A program made the translations under genes and the position numbers. The notes below the pieces were generated by a model. It did no database searches. It was not told the DNA's origin and saw only the letters and a program-made list of their open reading frames with translations. From Vreelandella sedimenti (GTDB lineage: Bacteria > Pseudomonadota > Gammaproteobacteria > Pseudomonadales > Halomonadaceae): a DNA stretch of 64,000 nucleotides. Positions within the stretch are counted from its first letter, which is position 1; each line of letters opens with the position of its first letter. Below, piece by piece: positions 44,254 through 51,595 of this stretch. The stretch lies in the NCBI RefSeq assembly GCF_013416325.1, contig NZ_JACCGK010000010.1, forward strand, positions 150,893 through 214,892, read 5' to 3'.

Positions 44254-45000
44254 CTATGTCTGTGAAGCACCACCATCAGCAAATAACTCCACCCCGTTGA
44301 CATAGCTGGCGGCATCGCTGGCCAGGAACGCCGCGACCGAGGCAATCTCCTCAGGTTCACCGATGCGCCCCAGCGGGCTTTTGGCTGTCAGAAACGCCAT
44401 GCCTTCCTCGGCGTGCTCGCCGAATGCCTCGCGCAATGAAGCCGTGTTGGTGGGCCCAGGGCTCAGGATATTGATGCGAATACCCGTTCCCTTCAGTTCC
44501 GCCACCCAACTGCGCACCATATTGCGCACCGCCGCCTTGGTGCCACCGTAGATGCTCATGGTCGGCCCTGGGTCTATTGAAGACGAGGAACCAACGATCA
44601 CAATGCTAGCACCAGAGCCCATCAAGCCCAGCGCCCCCTGAACGGTCAGCACCACACCTTTAACGTTGGTCGAGAGCTGCTGGTCGATCTGTTCCTCGGT
44701 GATCTGCCCAAGCGGTGCGTGGCTGCCGCCACCGGCATTGGCCACCAGGATATCGATACGGCCGAAGCGGTTTGTCACGGACTCATACAGCGTCGCCAAG
44801 CTCTTAGCACTGGCGACATCAGCCACTATCCCTGTAGCGCTGCTACCCAACCGTTGCACAGCTTCATCCAATACCGTCTGCCGCCTCCCCGTTATCACCA
44901 CATCGGCTCCGTCATCGATCAAGCGCTTGGCGATGGCAAACCCGATGCCACTGCTACCGCCGGTCACGACAGCAACTTTACGTTTCATGTCTTGTTTCAC
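44254..45000 (-). CDS. SDR-family oxidoreductase (module 1)
   Basis: A 248-residue classical short-chain dehydrogenase: NAD(P) motif VVTGGSSGIGFAIAKRL, NAG motif DILVANAGGG, catalytic Ser in IVIVGSSSSIDPGP, Tyr-x-x-x-Lys in SIYGGTKAAVRNMV, and C-terminal RIGEPEEIASVAAFLASDAA. The GTG at 45000 is preferred for its SD-like AAAGGTGA; an ATG at 44988 is the alternative. It is divergent from a TetR gene with a palindromic operator between them. The same arrangement recurs at 46831-48320. Substrate unknown. Confidence 0.92.
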   Translation of the reverse strand: MKQDMKRKVAVVTGGSSGIGFAIAKRLIDDGADVVITGRRQTVLDEAVQRLGSSATGIVADVASAKSLATLYESVTNRFGRIDILVANAGGGSHAPLGQITEEQIDQQLSTNVKGVVLTVQGALGLMGSGASIVIVGSSSSIDPGPTMSIYGGTKAAVRNMVRSWVAELKGTGIRINILSPGPTNTASLREAFGEHAEEGMAFLTAKSPLGRIGEPEEIASVAAFLASDAASYVNGVELFADGGASQT

Positions 45001-45018
45001 AGTATCACCTTTCAGTTT

Positions 45019-45056
45019 GTAGTAGTCACTAAAGCAATGCTATAGTGATCACTACA
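45019..45056. promoter_or_regulatory. TetR operators between SDR 1 and TetR 1
   Basis: TAGTGATCACTA (45043-45054) is a perfect 12-bp palindrome, extended by near-symmetric flanks; a second partial copy (TGTAGT..AGTCACTA, 45019-45031) lies 22 bases away. Both are between the divergent starts. The related site at the paralogous locus (47594-47611) supports a shared TetR recognition sequence around TAGYGATCACTA. Confidence 0.75.
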
Positions 45057-45084
45057 AATCAAAGAGTCAATCGGTATCGTCAAC

Positions 45085-45720
45085 ATGAAAAGCAAACCAT
45101 CCAAATCAGGCGCTGACGAACGCGTTGCAGAACGCTCACCTCGGCGCCCCTTCGACAGAGAGGCGGGCGTCGCCGTTGCCAAGGATCTATTTCACGAACG
45201 CGGCTACGACGCGGTAGGGGTTGCCGAGCTCACCCGGGCACTGGGCATCAACCCGCCTAGCCTCTACGCCGCCTATGGCAACAAGGCGGGGCTCTACGAA
45301 CGCTGCCTAGAAATCTACGTGGCAGAAGCCAACCTGCCGGCCGATAAGATCCTGACGCCCGACCGGCCTTTGTCGGAAGCGATCAATGATTTACTGCGGC
45401 AAGCTGTACGCCTCTACACCAAGTCAAAAGCCAAGCGTGGCTGCATGGTGGCTGAAGGCATGCGCGCCGATGATCCTCAAGCCCGGCAACTGGCCAACGC
45501 CTATGGCGACGCAGCGGCGGACTTTATCGAGGGCTACATCAAGAGAAGTCAGCCGCACCAGGCACGAAAACTTGCCGATTACGTCGTGACGACACTGCAA
45601 GGCCTTTCAGCGGGCGCGCGCGCTGGCCGCTCTAGGGCTCGCCTGCTTGCCGTAGCCGAACTGGCTGGCCAAGCCTTCGAAACCTTTCTTCACACATCTG
45701 ATGAGAGCAAAAACGCATGA
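45085..45720 (+). CDS. TetR-family regulator (module 1)
   Basis: A 211-residue TetR protein: DNA-binding part AGVAVAKDLFHERGYDAVGV, AELTRALGINPPSLYAAYGN with recognition helix, and a TetR_C_16/C_33-like ligand domain (KRGCMVAEGMRADDPQARQL). It is clearly paralogous to the TetR at 47715. Divergent from SDR 1 and overlapping the following VOC gene by four bases (ATGA), it should control both. The cysteine in RGCMV is shared by both paralogues and could be a sensing residue. Confidence 0.92.
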   Translation: MKSKPSKSGADERVAERSPRRPFDREAGVAVAKDLFHERGYDAVGVAELTRALGINPPSLYAAYGNKAGLYERCLEIYVAEANLPADKILTPDRPLSEAINDLLRQAVRLYTKSKAKRGCMVAEGMRADDPQARQLANAYGDAAADFIEGYIKRSQPHQARKLADYVVTTLQGLSAGARAGRSRARLLAVAELAGQAFETFLHTSDESKNA

Positions 45721-46118
45721 GCATTCTTGACCATGTCGAATTCGCCGTACGCGATGCGGAAATATCGCGATGCTTCTACGAACAGGCGCTAGCCCCGCTG
45801 GGCTTCAGCCGAATTATCACCGTAGGGCCAGACCGCACGCGCAGCGGCGGCACACGGCATGGCTTTGGGATGGAGGGCTACCCACGGCTATGGATACACG
45901 ACAACGAGCAGCCGGGCGAAGGCGTTCATATCGCCTTCGCCGCAGCAAAACGAGCCATTGTCGATGAGTTTTATCGCGCCGCGCTGGCAGCGGGTGGGGA
46001 GGATAACGGCGCACCAGGCATTCGCACCCACTATCACGACAACTACTACGCCACCTATGTCCTGGATCCCGATGGCGTCAATGTTGAGGTCGTCTGTCAG
46101 CAGCCATCCGAGCGTTGA
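45717..46118 (+). CDS. VOC-family (glyoxalase-like) protein
   Basis: A 133-residue vicinal-oxygen-chelate protein: ILDHVEFAVRDAEISRCFYE with the first metal His, HIAFAAAKRAIVDEFYRAAL with the second, and TYVLDPDGVNVEVVCQQ with the Glu ligand. It matches glyoxalase/bleomycin-resistance-like enzymes of unknown substrate. Its ATG overlaps the TetR 1 stop, so the two are co-translated. Confidence 0.9.
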   Translation: MSILDHVEFAVRDAEISRCFYEQALAPLGFSRIITVGPDRTRSGGTRHGFGMEGYPRLWIHDNEQPGEGVHIAFAAAKRAIVDEFYRAALAAGGEDNGAPGIRTHYHDNYYATYVLDPDGVNVEVVCQQPSER

Positions 46119-46158
46119 CTCTCCAGTCTCTCAAGGCCGAGCACGCTATAGACGTAAT

Positions 46159-46194
46159 CTCTTTAACTCTCTCTTTAACTCTCTCTTTAACTCT
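46159..46194 (+). repeat. three perfect copies of a 12-bp tandem repeat
   Basis: CTCTTTAACTCT occurs three times in a row (46159-46170, 46171-46182, 46183-46194), ending 13 bases before the NTF2-like ATG. The number of copies would change the leader of that gene and is prone to slippage. Confidence 0.85.
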
Positions 46195-46207
46195 GTGAAG
46201 GAAGACT

Positions 46208-46690
46208 ATGCCCACTCCCGAAACCACGCTTACTGCTCTCGACCGCCTCGTGATAGAGAGCGAGATTCGCCGCCTGCTCGCCGCCTATGTCCACAACCTG
46301 GATTTCGGGAAGGTCGACGCGAACGCCGAGCTTCTCGCCCATGCCCAGTTCAAGGTCATCGACACCTATGTCACCGGTCGTGACGACATCGCGAATTTTC
46401 TCCGCACGAACCTCCAGTATCATGTGGACGAAACCCCGCGGACCTGGCACTCCGTCTCGAACGTTCTTATCGATATCAAGAGCGCCACCAGCGCCAGCGC
46501 GGTCAGCTATTTCACCGTTCATCAGGAACTTCCCGGCTTTCCGCTGCAGCCGATCGTGACTGGCCGGTATGTTGACACGTTCGAGCTTCACGACGGCGCA
46601 TGGCGTTTCGCGTCGCGCGCAGTCGACCCGCGTCTGTTCGGTGACATCAGCCACCACGTCGCCGTCCCGGACGAACAGGAGGCCAAGTGA
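46208..46690 (+). CDS. SnoaL/NTF2-like protein
   Basis: A 160-residue cone-shaped alpha+beta-barrel protein: LVIESEIRRLLAAYVHNLDF at the N-terminal helices, then VIDTYVTGRDDIANFLRTNL, HSVSNVLIDIKSATSASAVS and TGRYVDTFELHDGAWRFASR, the pattern of SnoaL_4 / NTF2-like enzymes (isomerase, cyclase or dehydratase relatives). ATG 46208 has GAAGGA upstream, just after a 12-bp triplet repeat. Codon choice (many TTC, GTC, ATC) looks different from adjacent genes and may signal foreign origin. Function is unknown. Confidence 0.82.
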   Translation: MPTPETTLTALDRLVIESEIRRLLAAYVHNLDFGKVDANAELLAHAQFKVIDTYVTGRDDIANFLRTNLQYHVDETPRTWHSVSNVLIDIKSATSASAVSYFTVHQELPGFPLQPIVTGRYVDTFELHDGAWRFASRAVDPRLFGDISHHVAVPDEQEAK

Positions 46691-46706
46691 TGCCTGGCAA
46701 GCGGCA

Positions 46707-46757
46707 AGCGGCGCCAACAAAGGCATCGGCTTAGCTATCACCAGGGGGCTCGCGCAG
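46707..46757 (+). pseudogene. SDR N-terminal remnant (17 codons)
   Basis: In another frame than the preceding gene, the sequence reads SGANKGIGLAITRGLAQ, the nucleotide-binding glycine motif of a short-chain dehydrogenase with its first helix. Nothing of the rest of an SDR follows: 12 bases later the large palindrome at 46770 begins. It is a deletion remnant of a plus-strand SDR gene. Confidence 0.7.
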
Positions 46758-46769
46758 ATTCAGGAGCGG

Positions 46770-46805
46770 GCCACCGATCTGCTGATCCATCAGCAGATCG
46801 GTGGC
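46770..46805. repeat. perfect 17-bp palindrome with a 2-base centre
   Basis: GCCACCGATCTGCTGAT (46770-46786) and ATCAGCAGATCGGTGGC (46789-46805) are exact inverted copies around CC. There is no T-tract, so it is not a clean terminator, though it could stop or stabilise transcripts from either side. It sits exactly where an SDR gene has been deleted and may be an inverted-duplication scar. Confidence 0.85.
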
Positions 46806-46830
46806 TATAGCTAAAGGCTTGACCGTGCGG

Positions 46831-47574
46831 TCATACTTGAGAGGCGCCGCCGTCTACGAACAACTCTATGCCGTTGGTGTAGGCCGCATCGTCGCTTGCG
46901 AGATAGGCAACTGCGTGCGCAATGTCTTTCGGCGTGCCGATCCGGCCGACCATGCTCTGCCCCTTCAGATATTCGAAAGCCGCTTCAGCCTGGTCTGGCG
47001 GGAAGAAGCTCTCAAGGCTTTCCGTGTGAACCGGGCCAGGGCTGACCAAGTTGATACGAATGCCGGTGCCTTTGATATCTTGGATCCAGGCTCGAACAAG
47101 GGTGCGCACTGCTGCTTTCGATGCACCGTAGACGCTCAGACCAGGTGAGGGATTGATCGACGAGGTGGAACCCACGATGACGATCGAACTGCCGGGAGCC
47201 ATGAGCGAGAGTGCCGACTGCACTGTAAAAATGACCCCCTTGACGTTGGTATCGAATGTCCTGTCGACATGCTCTTCGGTAAGCGACCCGAGAGGGATGA
47301 TCTGCCCGCCACCTGCATTGGCCACGAGAATATCGAGGCGACCATGGTCACGCCGCACGGTTTCGTAAAGCGCGTCGATTTCCGCGACTTTCGTGACGTC
47401 CAGAGCGGCTGAAGAAACGTTTGGTCCAATGCTTTGAGCTGCTTGCGCCAGCTTAGCAGGGTCGCGACCGGTGATGATGACGTGGGCACCCAACTGGGCG
47501 AGATGCGTGGCGATGCCAAGGCCGATACCTGAAGAACCGCCTGTCACCAAAGCTACTTTGCTTTCGAATTGCAT
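46831..47574 (-). CDS. SDR-family oxidoreductase (module 2)
   Basis: A 247-residue short-chain dehydrogenase closely resembling SDR 1: ALVTGGSSGIGLGIATHLAQ, DILVANAGGGQIIPLGSLTE, IVIVGSTSSINPSPGLSVYG with ASKAAVRTLV (Ser, Tyr and Lys of the catalytic set), and GIELFVDGGASQV at the end. ATG 47574 matches the N-terminus of SDR 1; the longer open frame covers the operator region. It is divergent from TetR 2. Confidence 0.92.
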   Translation of the reverse strand: MQFESKVALVTGGSSGIGLGIATHLAQLGAHVIITGRDPAKLAQAAQSIGPNVSSAALDVTKVAEIDALYETVRRDHGRLDILVANAGGGQIIPLGSLTEEHVDRTFDTNVKGVIFTVQSALSLMAPGSSIVIVGSTSSINPSPGLSVYGASKAAVRTLVRAWIQDIKGTGIRINLVSPGPVHTESLESFFPPDQAEAAFEYLKGQSMVGRIGTPKDIAHAVAYLASDDAAYTNGIELFVDGGASQV

Positions 47575-47593
47575 GGATGTTGCCTCTGACTGA

Positions 47594-47611
47594 ATATAGC
47601 GATCACTATAT
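47594..47611. promoter_or_regulatory. TetR 2 operator (18-bp near-perfect palindrome)
   Basis: ATATAGCGATCACTATAT pairs in all but one position around its centre and lies 20 bases before the SDR 2 start. It carries the same GATCACTA half found at 45043-45054. Confidence 0.75.
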
Positions 47612-47640
47612 TTGGCATTAAATCTTCGCGCAAGTATTAT

Positions 47641-47678
47641 GTAGCGATCGATAGCAGAAGTAGTGATCGATAGCAGAA
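47641..47678. repeat. 19-bp direct repeat in the SDR2-TetR2 spacer
   Basis: GTAGCGATCGATAGCAGAA (47641-47659) is followed at once by GTAGTGATCGATAGCAGAA (47660-47678), differing at one base. Each copy includes a TAGYGATC half-site like the adjacent operator, so this may be a duplicated secondary TetR 2 site near its own promoter. Confidence 0.75.
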
Positions 47679-47714
47679 CACTTGCGTTGAGCTTCATTTT
47701 AGGTAGCCGTTGCC

Positions 47715-48320
47715 ATGGCCAATCAGTCCATAAAAATCAAGACCGCCCGCACGCGCAGACCTGCGTTCGACCGTGAACAAGGTATCGAGACCGCGCGGGC
47801 GCTCTTTCATGCACGAGGATATGACGCGGTCGGGATCGCAGAGCTTACCCAGGCACTGGATATCGTACCGCCAAGTCTGTATGCCGCCTACGGAAGCAAG
47901 TTGGCGCTATTCGAGCGTACTTTGCAGAGTTATATGGCGAAGCAGATACTGCCGCTGGACAAGATCCTTTCCTCGGATGATTCTCCCGCCGAGGTGCTCA
48001 CCGGCCTGTTCATTGCCGCAGCCAAACATTACACGCACGATCCGGTATTGCGCGGGTGCATGGTGACAGAGGCAATGCGGGCGGACGACCAGCAAGCAGC
48101 GGCGTTGGCTGCCACGCTGGCCAAACCCATTAGCGATGCCATCCATGACTACGTCGCCAACTTCTGCCCCTCGGGGGATGTCGACCAAATCACCGACTAT
48201 GTCCTACTCACGCTGCGCGGCCTCTCTTCCTATGCCTGTCTTGGGCTGCCTCAGCAAAAGCTCGTTGGGTGCGCCGAGGTCGCCGGGCGCGCTTTGGACG
48301 TGGAGTTCGCTTCCAGCTAA
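47715..48320 (+). CDS. TetR-family regulator (module 2)
   Basis: A 201-residue TetR protein paralogous to that at 45085: RRPAFDREQGIETARALFHA, RGYDAVGIAELTQALDIVPP, SLYAAYGSK in the DNA-binding domain and LRGCMVTEAMRADDQQAAAL in the ligand domain. It is divergent from SDR 2, with the 47594-47678 sites between. It converges on the saccharopine-dehydrogenase-like gene with two bases between stops. Confidence 0.92.
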   Translation: MANQSIKIKTARTRRPAFDREQGIETARALFHARGYDAVGIAELTQALDIVPPSLYAAYGSKLALFERTLQSYMAKQILPLDKILSSDDSPAEVLTGLFIAAAKHYTHDPVLRGCMVTEAMRADDQQAAALAATLAKPISDAIHDYVANFCPSGDVDQITDYVLLTLRGLSSYACLGLPQQKLVGCAEVAGRALDVEFASS

Positions 48321-48322
48321 CG

Positions 48323-49333
48323 TCAATCCCCCTCCTCGCTGGGCGTAACATCGATAATCCGTGTGTCGGCGATGCTCTCGGCAAAGCCGTGGCCGAACAG
48401 GCCCGCAGGGGTTTGGAAGCCAGGCTGCACCTCACCGGCAAGTACTCGCCGGGCTGCCTCTGCCGCCGCCATGGCCGTGAAGGTGTAACCGTTCACCGTA
48501 TCCAGCACCGAGCGCGCCACCGAACCGTCCATATCGGTCACTTCGGCAACCGCATGGTAGCGGTTCGCCGCCCGCTCATCGGAACTTGGCCCCGCTGGGA
48601 GTTCGTTGACGTCTCCATCGGGGAACGCACCCGCCGCCACATGCACGAAGGTTTCGATATCACGCACGCCTGTCGCCTGGTGGAGGGTCACGAGGTCGGG
48701 CAGCGTGACAGGGAACGACGATAGCGGGCCCTCGCCAAAATCGAAATCGCGCACCTCCTCTGGGCTGCGTGCAACGAGTTCGCCGCCGACCAGATGAAGC
48801 GTCTCCGTCGTGATGTTCTGGCTCGCGCTGGTCACCGACCCTCTCGACATTCCCCCCGCCACCTTCAAAGCGATACTGATCTTGCGCGGGTTGCTGACTC
48901 GCGCCACGGCATGCCCCGCCAGGCTTCCCAGCATCGCGACGCTGCCACCGCTTCCCGGCAGCAGCATGACACCCGCAGCACGCGCCTGCCCGTCGAGCGC
49001 CAACGCTTGCCGGTAAGTGTCGAGTTCAGCCGAGAAATCGAGGTAGTGCACGCCAGCACGAATGGCGGCCGACATCAGCGGCTTGGCCGTGTTCATAAAA
49101 GGCCCGGCGGCGTTGAGCAGAACAGAGATGCCTTCAAGGCTCCTTGCGATTGCCTCTGGGTCATCGAGCGAAAAGAGCCGAATATCAGCGCCTAAACGCC
49201 CTGCCAATATGTCCAGCGACTCACGATCCTTCACACGCCCTGCGACAACCAGGTGAATACCCGCGGATGCAGCGTGCTCTGCCGCCATGCCACCGGTGTA
49301 ACCGGCGGCGCCATAGATCATCAATGTTTTCAT
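48323..49333 (-). CDS. Saccharopine-dehydrogenase-like NAD(P)-binding protein
   Basis: A 336-residue Rossmann-fold protein: MIYGAAGYTGGMAAEHAASA (nucleotide loop G-A-x-G-x-T-G), DDPEAIARSLEGISVLLNAA, GPFMNTAKPLMSAAIRAGVH, YLDFSAE. These are marks of the saccharopine dehydrogenase NADP-binding domain found in trans-acting enoyl reductases and similar proteins, not of true lysine-pathway enzymes. Third gene of the SDR-VOC-this operon, two bases past the VOC stop, under the divergent AraC at 50634. Confidence 0.87.
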   Translation of the reverse strand: MKTLMIYGAAGYTGGMAAEHAASAGIHLVVAGRVKDRESLDILAGRLGADIRLFSLDDPEAIARSLEGISVLLNAAGPFMNTAKPLMSAAIRAGVHYLDFSAELDTYRQALALDGQARAAGVMLLPGSGGSVAMLGSLAGHAVARVSNPRKISIALKVAGGMSRGSVTSASQNITTETLHLVGGELVARSPEEVRDFDFGEGPLSSFPVTLPDLVTLHQATGVRDIETFVHVAAGAFPDGDVNELPAGPSSDERAANRYHAVAEVTDMDGSVARSVLDTVNGYTFTAMAAAEAARRVLAGEVQPGFQTPAGLFGHGFAESIADTRIIDVTPSEEGD

Positions 49334-49335
49334 GG

Positions 49336-49731
49336 TCAGTGCTGCCAGCTTTTGTAGACAAACTCAAGGGTGTAGCCGTCAAGATCCCTGACCTGTGCGG
49401 CGTAATAGCGGGGGTCATAGTGGAGCTGAGGCCCAGGCGGATGGATCTCGGTGGCGCCCGCCGCCATGGCTTCGGCATAGGCGGCATTGACCTCCTCTTC
49501 GGACGCTGCCACGAAGCCCACATGCACCGCACCGGGCACCGCCTCTCCCTGCCTTAGCCAGAAAAACACACGCCCCTTGGCGCCGAACCCCTTCAGATCA
49601 GGGTGGCCAGGCGGGCCATCATGGCCGTCAAAATCGTGGCGGTTAGTAATTCCCAAAAGGGGTAGCACTCGCTCGTAAAAAGCAATGGAACGCTCGGTAT
49701 CGCTCACCGTGAGGAAAATATGATCAAGCAT
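49336..49731 (-). CDS. VOC-family (glyoxalase-like) protein
   Basis: A 131-residue vicinal-oxygen-chelate protein: LDHIFLTVSDTERSIAFYER with the metal His, AVHVGFVAASEEEVNAAYAE, and YYAAQVRDLDGYTLEFVYKS with the Glu ligand. ATG 49731 has AAGGAG upstream; the frame extends into the preceding SDR but that start is improbable. Middle gene of a three-gene operon. Confidence 0.9.
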   Translation of the reverse strand: MLDHIFLTVSDTERSIAFYERVLPLLGITNRHDFDGHDGPPGHPDLKGFGAKGRVFFWLRQGEAVPGAVHVGFVAASEEEVNAAYAEAMAAGATEIHPPGPQLHYDPRYYAAQVRDLDGYTLEFVYKSWQH

Positions 49732-49756
49732 GGGACACTCCTTTAGATGACCTACT

Positions 49757-50500
49757 TTAGATGGCGTAGCCACCAGCAACTTCAATGTTTTGGCCGTTGA
49801 TCCAACCGCCATCCTCGGTCAGTAGCGAAGCGATCACACGAGCGACCTCCTCCGGCTCACCGACCCGGCCTAGGGCCGTCTGCGAGGCCAGCAGCGCCTC
49901 GAACTCTGCATTCAAACCGCCGCCGAGTTCAGTGCGAATGGGCCCAGGCGAGACAGCGTTAACGCGAATTCGGCGCTCACCAAACTCCTTCGCCATGTAG
50001 CGCGTCAGCACTTCCAGCCCACCCTTGAATGTCGCGTAGGGGGCAACGCCCGCCGTGGCCACGCGAGTCGTGGCACTGGTCAGATTGACGATGCTCGCGC
50101 CCTCTTCCAGCAGCGGCAGCAGCGTCTGCGTCAGAAAGAACGGCCCTTTTAGATGCACGTTCATCAGGCCATCGAACTGCGCCTCGGTGACGGTCTCAAT
50201 GGGGTTAAAGAGCCCGTATCCGGCGTTGTTGACCAGCCCGCCCAGCCACTGGGTGTTCCACTTGGTACGTAGCGTTTGTTCCACCGCTTGCCGGAAACTT
50301 GCCAGGGAGCCAATGTCGCCAACATCCAGTTCAAGCGCCTGCGCCTGGCCTCCCGCCGCCTCTATTCGCCGCACGACCTCGCTCGCGGCCTCGGCATTGC
50401 TCTTGTAAGTGAGGATGACGCCCAGCCCACGGCGTGCACACTCCAGTGCCGTGCTTGCGCCGATACCCCGGCTACCTCCGGTAATGACGATAGTATTCAT
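49757..50500 (-). CDS. SDR-family oxidoreductase
   Basis: A 247-residue short-chain dehydrogenase: VITGGSRGIGASTALECARR, LVNNAGYGLFNPIETVTEAQ, catalytic Ser in IVNLTSATTRVA and YATFK (Tyr-x-x-x-Lys) in APYATFKGGLEVLTRYMAK, and INGQNIEVAGGYAI at the C-terminus. First gene of the operon with VOC and the saccharopine-dehydrogenase-like gene, divergent from AraC at 50634 with 133 bases between. It is less similar to SDR 1 and 2 than they are to each other. Confidence 0.93.
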   Translation of the reverse strand: MNTIVITGGSRGIGASTALECARRGLGVILTYKSNAEAASEVVRRIEAAGGQAQALELDVGDIGSLASFRQAVEQTLRTKWNTQWLGGLVNNAGYGLFNPIETVTEAQFDGLMNVHLKGPFFLTQTLLPLLEEGASIVNLTSATTRVATAGVAPYATFKGGLEVLTRYMAKEFGERRIRVNAVSPGPIRTELGGGLNAEFEALLASQTALGRVGEPEEVARVIASLLTEDGGWINGQNIEVAGGYAI

Positions 50501-50633
50501 GTGTCGCTCCAGTGAGATTTAGTCTCCCCATCATAGGCACCTGCTCACCTAACGCCCCGCCTGTTCCTACCGCAATCCTGCCTATTTCTGCTTTTCGCTT
50601 GCCTCTGCCCCTGGTCTGGCATTCAATAGCGCC

Positions 50634-51521
50634 ATGGAAGAACAACTCAACGAACTCCGCCGTCTGGCTGCCCATGCACAAAACCGCCGCACCGAGACCG
50701 GTATTCCCCGGGTGGCGATGGTGCAAGGCGCCATTCCAGAACACGAGCTTGCCGCCGTGTACGACCCCATGGTCAACCTGATCCTGCAGGGCAGCAAATC
50801 CATGACCGTGGGCGGGCGCACCCTGCACTACGACCCCGCGACCTATTTTGTGATGTCGGTTGATCTGCCTGCAGCGGGGGTTGTACGCAGTAGCGACTCG
50901 GGAGATCCCTACCTTGCGGTAAGCCTGACGCTGGACGCCACCCTATTGGCAGGCCTGCTCTCGGAACTGCCTAATGCTGGCAGCAGCGCCGGGCATGCCA
51001 CGGGGTTTTCCGTAGCAGCCGTGACGCCGGAACTGCTCGATGCCTGGGTGCGCATGTTGCGCCTGATAGAGCATCCAGCCGACATTGCGGCGCTTGCACC
51101 CGCCTACGAGCGGGAGATTCTTTACCGGGTGCTTCAGGGGCCAATGGGCTGGATGCTGCGCGACATCGCCACACCAGACTCCGCCCTGGCACGGGTGCAC
51201 CAGGTCATTCAGCGACTTCGTAACGACTATGCACGGCCCTTACGGATGGAGGCACTGGCCAAGGAAGCAGCCATGAGCGTCTCGGCGTTCCACCGCCATT
51301 TCAAAGCCGTAACGGCGCTCAGCCCCTTGCAGTATCAGAAGCAGGTGCGGCTGCTTAAGGCTCGGACACTACTGATTTCCACTGGTTACAGTGTCACGGA
51401 GGCAGCTCACGAAGTGGGATACGAAAGCTCCACGCAGTTTGGCCGGGAATATGCCCGCACTTTCGGCCGGCCTCCGGCGAAAGATGCTGCACGGATTGTT
51501 GAGCAGATGAAGTCGAGGTAA
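50634..51521 (+). CDS. AraC-family regulator (YqhC-like)
   Basis: A 295-residue regulator: N-terminal AraC_N sensing domain (AAVYDPMVNLILQGSKSMTV, TYFVMSVDLPAAGVV) and C-terminal double helix-turn-helix (MEALAKEAAMSVSAFHRHFK, VTEAAHEVGYESSTQFGREY). This type commonly controls nearby oxidoreductases in response to aldehydes, as YqhC does, and here it is divergent from the SDR-VOC-saccharopine-DH-like operon. No strong SD precedes ATG 50634. Confidence 0.9.
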   Translation: MEEQLNELRRLAAHAQNRRTETGIPRVAMVQGAIPEHELAAVYDPMVNLILQGSKSMTVGGRTLHYDPATYFVMSVDLPAAGVVRSSDSGDPYLAVSLTLDATLLAGLLSELPNAGSSAGHATGFSVAAVTPELLDAWVRMLRLIEHPADIAALAPAYEREILYRVLQGPMGWMLRDIATPDSALARVHQVIQRLRNDYARPLRMEALAKEAAMSVSAFHRHFKAVTALSPLQYQKQVRLLKARTLLISTGYSVTEAAHEVGYESSTQFGREYARTFGRPPAKDAARIVEQMKSR

Positions 51522-51568
51522 CTTACCGCGCCACATCCTCTAAATTTTACGTCGGGCTTCTTGACAGC

Positions 51569-51590
51569 AAACCTACTAGAAGGTAGGTTT
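51569..51590. promoter_or_regulatory. operator O1 at the tetR promoter
   Basis: Arms AAACCTAC (51569-51576) and GTAGGTTT (51583-51590) form a perfect 8-bp dyad with a 6-base centre. It begins just after a TTGACA -35-like hexamer (51561-51566) and ends six bases before the TetR ATG, so it covers the -10 region. The same core recurs at three more positions. Confidence 0.85.
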
Positions 51591-51595
51591 AGTGC

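Noticed and set aside
46187..46741. 184-codon minus-strand frame opposite the NTF2-like gene
   Set aside because: The plus-strand product has a clear SnoaL/NTF2 pattern and ribosome site; the antisense product has none.
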